A stretch of DNA of 64,000 bases from Marmoricola sp. (GTDB lineage: Bacteria > Actinomycetota > Actinomycetes > Propionibacteriales > Nocardioidaceae): NCBI GenBank assembly GCA_025964775.1, contig JAOPYE010000003.1, forward strand, positions 62,001 through 126,000. The letters run 5' to 3'. The notes beneath the pieces are model-generated. The model searched no databases and was not told the origin of the DNA. It saw only the letters and a program-made list of their open reading frames with translations. This document shows positions 56,824-64,000 of the stretch, one piece after another. A program made the position numbers and the translations under genes. Position 1 is the stretch's first letter. Every line of letters begins with the position of its first letter.

Positions 56824-58556
56824 TCCTCACGCCCCAGGGCTTCGCCGAAGACTTCGGTGTGCACGTAGCGACCACCGGCGGACCATGAGGCGATCGCGGC
56901 GATCACCATCATCAGCGCAGCCGCGAGGAACACGATCACCAGGCCGTGGTGGAACGGGTCCGACATCAGGTGCGGGAAGAACTCCTTGCCGGTCAGGGTG
57001 TCGACGTTCTTCTTCGGGAGCGTGGTCAGCTCGCCGGTAGGGCCGAGCAACGACTTGATCGGGTTGTAGCCCAGGAACGAGGCGAACAGCGAGCCGACCG
57101 GCGGCAGTCCGCCGATCTGTGCCGCCACGTGGGGCGAGACGCCCTGGCCGGTGAGGCCGTTGGTCAACGTCCGCGGCAGCACGTTGGCGAGCCCCACGAC
57201 CATCAGTGAGAAGAACACCCCGATCGACAGTGAGGATCCGGAGTTGAAGACCGTGCCGCGGATTCCCGAGGCTGCGCCACGTTCGTGGGCCGGGACCGAG
57301 TTCATGATCGCTGTCGTGTTGGGGGCGCTGAACAGTCCCGATCCGATGCCGTTGAGCAGGACGATCGCCGCAAAGGCCCAGTAGTTGAAGTTCACCGGGA
57401 TCAGCAGCAGGGCCACGAAGGTGACAGCGACGAGCAGCGAGCCTCCGGTGGCGAACCAGCGGGCGCCGTACCGGTCCGAGAGCCAGCCCGAGACCGGTCC
57501 GGCGACCAGGAAGCCGACGGTCAGCGGCAGCATGTAGACACCGGCCCACAGGGGAGTGGACTCGTAGCTGAAACCGTGCAGCGGCAGCCAGATGCCCTGG
57601 AGCCAGATGATCAGCATGAACTGAAGCCCACCGCGTCCGATCGCCGCCATCAGCCCGGCGACGTTAGCCATCGCGAACGACCGGATCCGGAACAGCCCGA
57701 CAGTGACCATCGGGTGCTCGACCCGCTGCTCGATGAGCACGAACGCCGCCAGCAGGGCGGTGCCGCCGATCAGGCCGGCCAGGACCCAGGGGTTCAGCCA
57801 GCCGGTCGCGTGGGCGCCGTACGGCTGGAGCCCGTAGGTGATCGCGACCAGGATCGCGGTCAGGCCCCCCGCGAAGGACAGGTTGCCGGGGATGTCGAGC
57901 TTCGCCGGACGCCGCTCACCGAGCTCGACGAGGGACCGGTAACCCCAGACGGTGCCGAAGATGCCGATCGGGACGCTGACCCAGAACACGGCGCGCCAGT
58001 CCCACTCCGACAGCACGCCGCCGATCACCAGGCCGAGGAACGAGCCGGCGATCGCAGCGACCTGGTTGATGCCCAGGGCCATGCCGCGCTGCTCCGCAGG
58101 GACCGCGTCGGGGAGGATCGCGGTGGAGTTCGCGAACAGCATCGCGCCGCCGACTCCCTGGCCGACCCGCATCAGGATCAACCACCAGGCTCCGGCGCCG
58201 CCCTGGAACGGATCGACCGAGAGCAGCACCGAGAACAGCGAGAACACCGCGAAGCCGAGGTTGTACATCTTGACCCGGCCGAACATGTCGCCGAGCCGAC
58301 CCAGCGTCACCACCAGCACGGCCGAGACCACCAGGAATCCCATGATGATCCAGAGCAGGTAGCTCACGTTGCCCGGCTGCAGGGGATCGAGCTTGATCCC
58401 GCGGAAGATCGCCGGCAGGGAGATGATCACGATCGAGGAGTTGATCGTGGCCATCGAGATGCCGAGGGTCGTGTTCGACAGGGCGATCCACCGGTAGTGC
58501 GGGTGGTCCTTGTCCAGGCGGGAGAGCGGCTGGACGGGAGCTGCTGAGTCAGTCAC
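56820..58556 (-). CDS. MFS efflux transporter, DHA2 (EmrB/QacA) type
   Basis: The protein has 578 residues and about 14 membrane helices. Motif A-like GRLGDMFGRVKMYNLG follows helix 2, and motif C-like GSFLGLVIGGVLSEWDWRAVFWVSVP lies in helix 5, both typical of drug/proton antiporters. GTG 58556 has TAATAT 8 bases upstream. Expected substrates are hydrophobic toxic compounds. Regulated most likely by the MarR protein encoded downstream. Confidence 0.9.
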   Translation of the reverse strand: MTDSAAPVQPLSRLDKDHPHYRWIALSNTTLGISMATINSSIVIISLPAIFRGIKLDPLQPGNVSYLLWIIMGFLVVSAVLVVTLGRLGDMFGRVKMYNLGFAVFSLFSVLLSVDPFQGGAGAWWLILMRVGQGVGGAMLFANSTAILPDAVPAEQRGMALGINQVAAIAGSFLGLVIGGVLSEWDWRAVFWVSVPIGIFGTVWGYRSLVELGERRPAKLDIPGNLSFAGGLTAILVAITYGLQPYGAHATGWLNPWVLAGLIGGTALLAAFVLIEQRVEHPMVTVGLFRIRSFAMANVAGLMAAIGRGGLQFMLIIWLQGIWLPLHGFSYESTPLWAGVYMLPLTVGFLVAGPVSGWLSDRYGARWFATGGSLLVAVTFVALLLIPVNFNYWAFAAIVLLNGIGSGLFSAPNTTAIMNSVPAHERGAASGIRGTVFNSGSSLSIGVFFSLMVVGLANVLPRTLTNGLTGQGVSPHVAAQIGGLPPVGSLFASFLGYNPIKSLLGPTGELTTLPKKNVDTLTGKEFFPHLMSDPFHHGLVIVFLAAALMMVIAAIASWSAGGRYVHTEVFGEALGREE

Positions 58557-58581
58557 GGAACAGGATATTACTTCATATCAG

Positions 58582-58597
58582 GCAACTAGTTTGTTGC
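58582..58597. promoter_or_regulatory. possible MarR operator upstream of the efflux operon
   Basis: GCAACTAGTTTGTTGC pairs GCAAC with GTTGC and contains the perfect AACTAGTT. It lies just upstream of the TAATAT -10 of the efflux gene in a locally A+T-rich stretch (58561-58600). Assigned by position only. Confidence 0.4.
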
Positions 58598-58721
58598 GGG
58601 GTGCCCGCTCGTTTTGACCCCACGGGCCGCGAACCCGTAAAGTTGACCCTCGGTGTGCTTGGCGCACCCCCTCGTCTTTTGTCCCGTAGAGCCTGATCCC
58701 CCCGAAGAGAGTGAGTCCGCC

Positions 58722-59024
58722 GTGTACGCGATCGTGCGTAGTGGCAGCAAGCAGCAGAAGGTTGCTGTCGGCGATGTCATCGAGATCGACAAGACCGATG
58801 AGGCCGTGGGCACTGCCCTGAGCCTGCCGGTCGTCATGCTTGTCGATGGCGAGAAGGTGACCGCGACCGGCCTGGACAAGGCTGCTGTGACCGTCGAGAT
58901 CCTCGGCGCGACCAAGGGCCCGAAGATCATCATCCAGAAGTACAAGAACAAGACCGGGTACAAGAAGCGCCAGGGTCACCGCCAGAAGTACACCCAGGTC
59001 AAGGTCACCGACATCAAGCTCTGA
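58722..59024 (+). CDS. rplU: 50S ribosomal protein L21
   Basis: The protein has 100 residues, the full length of the family: [18 protein letters not shown] at the start and [20 protein letters not shown] at the C-terminus, where it meets 23S rRNA. GTG 58722 is preceded by GAAGAGAG about 12 bases away. First gene of rplU-rpmA-obg-proB. Confidence 0.97.
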   Translation: MYAIVRSGSKQQKVAVGDVIEIDKTDEAVGTALSLPVVMLVDGEKVTATGLDKAAVTVEILGATKGPKIIIQKYKNKTGYKKRQGHRQKYTQVKVTDIKL

Positions 59025-59074
59025 CCCTCCCGGTCAACGCTCTGTCACCTCCAAAACTCCCAAGGACTGAACTC

Positions 59075-59329
59075 ATGGCACACAAGAAGGGCGCGGCCTC
59101 CACCAAGAACGGCCGCGACTCCAACTCCCAGCGCCTCGGCGTCAAGCGCTTCGGTGGTCAGCTGGTCAACGCAGGCGAGATCATCGTGCGCCAGCGCGGC
59201 ACCCACTTCCACCCGGGCGCCGGCGTCGGGCGTGGCAGTGACGACACCCTGTTCGCACTGGTCGCGGGCAACGTCGAGTTCGGCACCCGTCGCGGTCGTC
59301 GCGTCATCAACATCGTCCCGTCGGCCTGA
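59075..59329 (+). CDS. rpmA: 50S ribosomal protein L27
   Basis: The protein has 84 residues. The N-terminus [20 protein letters not shown] is the basic tail reaching the peptidyl-transferase centre; [24 protein letters not shown] follows. No N-terminal cleavage extension of the firmicute type is present. Fifty bases after rplU. Confidence 0.97.
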   Translation: MAHKKGAASTKNGRDSNSQRLGVKRFGGQLVNAGEIIVRQRGTHFHPGAGVGRGSDDTLFALVAGNVEFGTRRGRRVINIVPSA

Positions 59330-59365
59330 CCGGACGCTGTCAAAGCAAACCCAAGAGTCACCGTT

Positions 59366-59393
59366 GGGCGTCCCTGATCTGCCAGGGGCGCCC
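59366..59393 (+). terminator. hairpin between rpmA and obg
   Basis: GGGCGTCCCT (59366-59375) pairs with AGGGGCGCCC (59384-59393) with one T-G wobble around an 8-base loop. A T-richer stretch follows. It may attenuate transcription from the ribosomal-protein genes into obg-proB. Confidence 0.6.
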
Positions 59394-59431
59394 TTCGTAA
59401 TTCTTCGGCCATATTTCTGAGAGGAGCACCG

Positions 59432-60964
59432 ATGGCAGTCCCCACCTTCGTGGACCGCGTCACGCTGTACGTCAGCGCTGGACGTGGCGGCAACGGAGTC
59501 GCCTCGGTGCACCGCGAGAAGTTCAAGCCCCTCGGTGGTCCCGATGGCGGCAACGGCGGGCCCGGCGGCTCGATCATCCTGCGCGTCGACCCCGACGTCA
59601 CCACGCTGATCGACTACCACCACAAGGCCAAGCGCCAGGCCACCCACGGCGGCCACGGAGCAGGTGACCACCGCAACGGCGGCCACGGCGAGGACCTGGT
59701 CCTGCCGGTGCCCGACGGCACCGTGGTGACCGAGGACGGCGAGGTCATCGCTGATCTGGTCGGAGCGGGCACCGAGATGGTGATCGCGGCCGGTGGTCGC
59801 GGTGGTCTCGGCAACGCTGCGCTGGCCTCGGCCAAGCGGAAGGCTCCCGGGTTCGCGCTGCTCGGGGAGCCCGGCGAGGAACGCACGATCGGGCTCGAGC
59901 TCAAGGTCGTCGCCGACGTGGGACTGGTCGGCTTCCCCTCGGCGGGCAAGTCCAGCCTGATCGCCGCGATCAGCAGGGCGCGGCCCAAGGTCGCCGACTA
60001 CCCGTTCACGACACTCGTCCCGAACCTCGGCGTGGTCAAGGCGGGCGACACGATCTTCACCGTCGCCGACGTGCCGGGCCTGATCGAGGGCGCGAGCGAG
60101 GGCCGCGGGCTGGGCCACGACTTCCTGCGCCACATCGAGCGCTGCGCTGCGCTGCTGCACGTGATCGACCTGGCGACCCTCGAGCCCGGGCGCAACCCGG
60201 TCGAGGACCTCGACATCATCGAGAACGAGCTCGCCAGGTACGGCGGCCTCGAGGACCGGCCCCGTCTGGTCGCGCTCAACAAGGCCGACCTGCCGGATGG
60301 ACGCGACATGGCCGAGATGGTCACCGAGGAGATCGCCCGCCGCGGTTGGCCGGTCTACGCGATCAGTGCCCTGACGCACGAGGGCCTCAAGGAGCTCACC
60401 TTCGCGATGGCGGAGATCGTCGCGGCCGCCCGGCGCGACCGCGTCGTCGAGCAGGCCGAGCGGATCGTCATCCGGCCCAAGCCGAAGGGCTCGGGCGAGG
60501 AGTTCACGATCACCGAGACGCGCGAGGGCTGGCGGGTGCGCGGTATCAAGCCGGAGCGCTGGATCCGCCAGACCGACTTCGGCAACGAGGAGGCCGTCGG
60601 CTTCCTCGCCGACCGGCTCAACCGGCTGGGAGTGGAGTCGAAGCTGGTCGAGCTCGGCGCCGTCGAGGGTGACCCGGTCCTGATCGGTCACCCCGACAAC
60701 GCGGTCGTCTTCGACTTCAAGCCGGGTCTGGATGCCGGTGGTGCCGAGATGCTCGGACGTCGCGGCGAGGACGAGCGCCTGAGGGAGGAGCGGCCCGCCG
60801 CAGGTCGGCGCCGCGCGATCCAGGAGCTGCTCCCCGAGCGCAGCGAGGTCGAGACCCGGGCAGACGTGGCCCGCCGGTTCGATGCCGAGCGCACGGCCCC
60901 CGACGCTGCGGACAGGTTCGACGACGACTACCTGGACGACCCGGTGGTCGGAGACGAGTCATGA
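59432..60964 (+). CDS. obg: Obg-family GTPase
   Basis: Ribosome-associated GTPase for 50S assembly and growth control; 510 residues. Glycine-rich Obg fold ([15 protein letters not shown]), G1 motif GFPSAGKSS at 167-175, [22 protein letters not shown] and a C-terminal OCT domain, followed by a ~70-residue charged tail. ATG 59432 has GAGAGGAG upstream. Overlaps proB by ATGA. Confidence 0.96.
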   Translation: MAVPTFVDRVTLYVSAGRGGNGVASVHREKFKPLGGPDGGNGGPGGSIILRVDPDVTTLIDYHHKAKRQATHGGHGAGDHRNGGHGEDLVLPVPDGTVVTEDGEVIADLVGAGTEMVIAAGGRGGLGNAALASAKRKAPGFALLGEPGEERTIGLELKVVADVGLVGFPSAGKSSLIAAISRARPKVADYPFTTLVPNLGVVKAGDTIFTVADVPGLIEGASEGRGLGHDFLRHIERCAALLHVIDLATLEPGRNPVEDLDIIENELARYGGLEDRPRLVALNKADLPDGRDMAEMVTEEIARRGWPVYAISALTHEGLKELTFAMAEIVAAARRDRVVEQAERIVIRPKPKGSGEEFTITETREGWRVRGIKPERWIRQTDFGNEEAVGFLADRLNRLGVESKLVELGAVEGDPVLIGHPDNAVVFDFKPGLDAGGAEMLGRRGEDERLREERPAAGRRRAIQELLPERSEVETRADVARRFDAERTAPDAADRFDDDYLDDPVVGDES

Positions 60965-62082
60965 GTCGGCAGGCGGTCCTCGACGCACGTCGGATCGTCG
61001 TCAAAGTCGGGTCGTCCTCGCTGACCACCGCCGCAGGCGGGATCGACCCCGAGCGGGTGCGTGCGCTGGTCGACACGCTGGCCGCTGTTCGTGCGGCCGG
61101 CGCCGAGGTGGTGCTGGTCTCATCGGGCGCGATCGCTGCAGGTCTGGCTCCGCTGTCGCTGAGCCGCCGTCCCGGCGACCTCGCGCGGCAGCAAGCGGCG
61201 GCGTCGGTCGGCCAGGGGATCCTCGTGCACCGCTACACCGAGGAGTTCGCCCGGCACGGCCAGGTCACCGGGCAGGTGCTGCTGACCCTGGATGACGTCA
61301 CCCGTCGCGGTCACTACCGCAACGCGCAGCGGACCTTCGCGACGCTGCTCGAGCTGGGCGTCGTACCGATCGTCAACGAGAACGACACCGTGGCAACCTC
61401 CGAGATCCGTTTCGGCGACAACGACCGGCTGGCCGCCCTGGTGGCGCACCTGGTGCACGCCGACCTGCTCGTCCTGCTGTCCGACGTCGACGGCCTGTAC
61501 GACGGCCCGCCGAGCAATCCGGCCAGCACCCTGATCTCCGAGGTGCGCGGCGAGGACGACCTGGCGCACGTGAATCTCGGCAAGGCCGGTGCTGCCGGTG
61601 TCGGGACCGGCGGCATGCAGACCAAGCTCGAGGCGGCGCGGATCGCCACCGGAGCCGGCGTACCGGTCGTGCTCGCGGCCGCCGCGAACGCCGCGGCTGC
61701 CCTGGCCGGGGATGCCGTCGGGACGATGTTCCACGCGACCGGTCGGCGGCGCTCGGCGCGGTCCCTCTGGCTCGCTCATGCGACCGAACCGAAGGGCTCG
61801 ATCTCCTTGGACGCAGGTGCCGTCCGCGCCGTCACCGAGCGGCAGGCCTCACTGCTGCCTGCCGGGATCACTGCCGTCACCGGAACCTTCGTCGACGGCG
61901 ACCCGGTCGACCTGCTCGACCCCGACGGTCGCCTGGTCGCCCGCGGGCTCGTCAACTACGACGCGACCGAGCTCCCGGCCCTGATGGGCCGCTCGACGCA
62001 CGAGCTCGCCGCCGAGCTCGGGGCGTCGTACGAGCGCGAGGTCGTGCACCGCGACGACCTCACGCTGATCGGCCCTACCTGA
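60961..62082 (+). CDS. proB: glutamate 5-kinase
   Basis: First step of proline synthesis; 373 residues. Amino-acid-kinase fold ([62 protein letters not shown]) plus a C-terminal PUA domain ([13 protein letters not shown]...). The ATG overlaps the obg stop. ProA, the next enzyme, is encoded at 62722 with its own promoter. Confidence 0.96.
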   Translation: MSRQAVLDARRIVVKVGSSSLTTAAGGIDPERVRALVDTLAAVRAAGAEVVLVSSGAIAAGLAPLSLSRRPGDLARQQAAASVGQGILVHRYTEEFARHGQVTGQVLLTLDDVTRRGHYRNAQRTFATLLELGVVPIVNENDTVATSEIRFGDNDRLAALVAHLVHADLLVLLSDVDGLYDGPPSNPASTLISEVRGEDDLAHVNLGKAGAAGVGTGGMQTKLEAARIATGAGVPVVLAAAANAAAALAGDAVGTMFHATGRRRSARSLWLAHATEPKGSISLDAGAVRAVTERQASLLPAGITAVTGTFVDGDPVDLLDPDGRLVARGLVNYDATELPALMGRSTHELAAELGASYEREVVHRDDLTLIGPT

Positions 62083-62173
62083 GACTGGTCTAGGAGTTTT
62101 CCCCAGTTCGGCCAATTCGGCCCCGGCGGGATCCCCGGGTCGAGACACTTGTCGGACAACATCGACAGGGAAG

Positions 62174-62539
62174 GTGCGTGCGTTGGGCCGAGCTCATGGT
62201 GGACGTCTGTGGCACGTCACGCTCACAGTCGCCGGCGATTCGGTCGAACCGATGCTCGCCCGGTCAGCCCTGTCGCGCCTGCGCGAGGAACGCCCGTTCA
62301 TCGACACCGTCGAATACACCGGATCCGGTGCCGAGCTCCAGTTCTGGGACGAAGGCGACGCGATGCTCGACGTGGCGTCGCTCGCGCTGCGGTTGTGGAG
62401 CGAGCACCGGGTCTCGGCCGGCCTCCCGGACTGGGAGATCGTGGGCCTCGAGGTCGTCGAGAAGTCGGTGCGCGACGGGCGCTCCGGGACCGGGACGGCC
62501 CGCATCCACGCCTCCACCTCGATGCCCTTCCAGCTCTGA
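62174..62539 (+). CDS. hypothetical protein between proB and proA
   Basis: The 121-residue protein begins at GTG 62174; TTG 62183, with GGGAAGG suitably upstream, would remove three residues. It is a single soluble alpha/beta domain ([24 protein letters not shown], then [30 protein letters not shown], then [10 protein letters not shown]) that resembles no family I can name. Codon use looks like its neighbours. Confidence 0.7.
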   Translation: MRALGRAHGGRLWHVTLTVAGDSVEPMLARSALSRLREERPFIDTVEYTGSGAELQFWDEGDAMLDVASLALRLWSEHRVSAGLPDWEIVGLEVVEKSVRDGRSGTGTARIHASTSMPFQL

Positions 62540-62656
62540 CCTGCGGTCAAGGCACGCCGCATCATCCACGCCCTGCTATGCGCCGCCGGGATGGCACCTC
62601 GCCGCGTTCTCGTCAGTCAACGATGCTGGTGCATCGCCTCCTTCCTCGGCCTTGCG

Positions 62657-62708
62657 AGGCACTCATCCCGACGACGCTCGCGACGGCCGGGGATGACGCG
62701 GAGTGCCT
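62657..62708. other. inverted repeat upstream of proA
   Basis: AGGCACTC (62657-62664) is the exact complement of GAGTGCCT (62701-62708), and the inner CATCCC and GGGATG can also pair. The second arm ends one base before the proA -10 hexamer TAGTCT, so it could be an operator or a promoter-proximal hairpin. No other content was seen in 62540-62721. Confidence 0.4.
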
Positions 62709-62721
62709 TAGTCTGGACACC

Positions 62722-63966
62722 ATGTCCGAGCTGATCGCCCCGGTGGCGACGCGTGCCCGCGAGGCCTCTACCGTCCTAGCACTGGCCACCCGAGCGACGA
62801 AGGACGCGGCGCTCGAAGCGATGGCCGCTGCGCTGCTGGCCAGGACCGACGAGATCCTCGCCGCCAACGCCGCCGACGTCGATACTGCGACCGCATCCGG
62901 GACGCCGGAGCACATGATCGACCGGCTTCGCCTCGACGCCGGACGCGTCGCCGCGATGGCGCAGGGGATGCGCGACGTGGCAGCGCTCCCGGATCCCGTG
63001 GGCACCGTGTTGCGCGGCTCGACGCTGGCCAACGGGCTCGAGCTGCGCGAGGTGTCGGTCCCGTTCGGTGTCGTCGGCGTGATCTACGAGGCCCGACCGA
63101 ACGTCACCGCTGATGCCGCCGGGATCTGCCTCAAGAGCGGCAACGCCGTCCTGCTCCGCGGCTCCTCGAGCGCGTTGCGCTCCAACACCGCGATCGTCGA
63201 GGTGCTCCGCGCCGCCGCCGTCTCTGCCGGGCTTCCGGCCGACATCGTCGCCCTCGTGCCGGGTGACGGGCATGACGCCGTCAAGGAGCTGATGCGTGCG
63301 CGCGGCCTGGTCGACGTACTGATCCCGCGCGGGGGTGCGGGGCTGATCCGGTCGGTCGTGGAGGAGTCGACGGTCCCTGTCATCGAGACCGGTGTCGGGA
63401 ACTGCCACGTCTACGTCGACGCCGACGCCGACCTGGAGATGGCGCTCGCCATCGTGCTGAACTCCAAGACCCACCGGACCTCGGTGTGCAACGCGGCGGA
63501 GTCGTTGCTGGTCCACCAGGCGGTCGCGGCCGAGTTCGTTCCCCAGGTCGTCGCCGCGTTGCAGGCTGCCGACGTCACGATCCACGGTGATGACGTGTTC
63601 GCCGCCCACCCCGGCGTCGTACCGGCGACGGAGGCGGACTGGGACACCGAGTACCTGTCCCTGGACATATCGGCCCGCGTCGTCGCGGACCTCAGCGGCG
63701 CGATCTCCCACATCAGGGCGCACACCTCGGGTCATACCGAAGCCATCGTGACCGGCTCCCAGGCCGCCGCGCGCCGGTTCACGGCGGAGGTCGACGCTGC
63801 TGCTGTGATGGTGAACGCGTCGACCCGGTTCACCGACGGAGGGGAGTTCGGCTTTGGGGCGGAGATCGGGATCTCGACCCAGAAGCTGCACGCCCGCGGA
63901 CCGCTGGGCCTGCCGGAGATGACCTCGAGCAAGTACGTCGTGACGGGAGACGGGCATGTCCGTTGA
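62722..63966 (+). CDS. proA: gamma-glutamyl phosphate reductase
   Basis: Second step of proline synthesis, NADPH-dependent reduction of gamma-glutamyl phosphate; 414 residues. The aldehyde-dehydrogenase-like fold shows [35 protein letters not shown] and the catalytic Cys in [23 protein letters not shown] lies 7 bases before the ATG, indicating a leaderless transcript separate from proB. Confidence 0.96.
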   Translation: MSELIAPVATRAREASTVLALATRATKDAALEAMAAALLARTDEILAANAADVDTATASGTPEHMIDRLRLDAGRVAAMAQGMRDVAALPDPVGTVLRGSTLANGLELREVSVPFGVVGVIYEARPNVTADAAGICLKSGNAVLLRGSSSALRSNTAIVEVLRAAAVSAGLPADIVALVPGDGHDAVKELMRARGLVDVLIPRGGAGLIRSVVEESTVPVIETGVGNCHVYVDADADLEMALAIVLNSKTHRTSVCNAAESLLVHQAVAAEFVPQVVAALQAADVTIHGDDVFAAHPGVVPATEADWDTEYLSLDISARVVADLSGAISHIRAHTSGHTEAIVTGSQAAARRFTAEVDAAAVMVNASTRFTDGGEFGFGAEIGISTQKLHARGPLGLPEMTSSKYVVTGDGHVR

Positions 63967-64000
63967 CGCCGACGCGCTGCGCGACGGCAAGGTCACCGCG
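63956..64000 (+). CDS. start of a following gene, cut by the window edge
   Basis: ATG 63956 opens a frame that begins [15 protein letters not shown] and is still open at the end of the window; it overlaps the proA 3' end by 11 bases. Too short to identify. Confidence 0.4.
   Translation, partial: MSVDADALRDGKVTA

Overview
The window is a high-GC actinobacterial chromosome segment. The genes point to Nocardioidaceae (a Nocardioides-like organism). Much of its gene content follows the order known from the Mycobacterium tuberculosis region around Rv2427c-Rv2470: glbO, a DUF5130 gene, pepN, an Rv2466c-type thiol reductase, rpiB, nei, tig, clpP1-clpP2, clpX, valS, folC, a DUF4233 gene, ndk, rne, rplU-rpmA-obg-proB and proA. 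That comparison rests on remembered gene order, not on an alignment. Unlike mycobacteria, this organism also has the rod-shape cluster mreB-mreC-mreD-PBP2-rodA between ndk and rne. No insertion sequence, prophage, CRISPR array or rRNA gene was seen.

Layout. At 1-1856 a thiolase (cut by the window edge) and a double-hotdog thioesterase diverge. At 1861-6921 lie glbO, a MscS channel, a small membrane protein, a DUF5130 protein and aminopeptidase N. At 7066-12583 the syntenic order is broken by a secreted CHAP/Ig-repeat protein and a peptide-export cassette on the minus strand: a 45-residue precursor with a double-glycine leader, a parvulin-like maturation protein, and an ABC exporter with a C39 peptidase domain and an N-terminal cyclic-nucleotide-binding-like domain. 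The precursor is small and easily missed; it is the most promising candidate for an undescribed system here. At 12674-19959 come the DsbA-like gene, metG, small membrane and esterase genes, rpiB-nei and a SpoIIE-type phosphatase. At 20031-28526 come a membrane protein/flavin oxidoreductase pair, tRNA-Gly and tRNA-Pro, tig, a lipase-like protein, clpP1P2 and clpX. At 28526-39770 come valS, a GNAT protein, a four-gene acyl-CoA dehydrogenase operon, folC, an acyl-CoA synthetase and ndk. At 39828-47756 come a large secreted protein and the mre cluster. At 47807-56388 come the radical-SAM/DUF2344 pair (separated by three genes) and rne. At 56389-64000 come a MarR/MFS pair, the rplU-rpmA-obg-proB operon, a small orphan gene, proA and the start of one more gene.

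Three regulatory themes run through the window. First, about 18 start codons have a TANNNT hexamer exactly 6 or 7 bases upstream, the geometry of leaderless transcripts. In one place a 16-bp palindrome appears to serve two divergent starts. Second, three palindromes of the form AGAACRYGTTCT, resembling the KstR operator of actinobacterial steroid/lipid catabolism, stand in front of the thiolase/thioesterase pair, the membrane protein/oxidoreductase pair and the acyl-CoA dehydrogenase operon. They suggest one dispersed lipid- or steroid-catabolic regulon whose regulator lies outside the window. Third, repeat elements with a unit of about 78 bp sit directly between an upstream RTG codon and the real start codon of several genes. 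In two copies the spacing is exactly 78 bp, and the element encodes the same short peptide, closed by a stop codon in one copy and left open in frame in the other.
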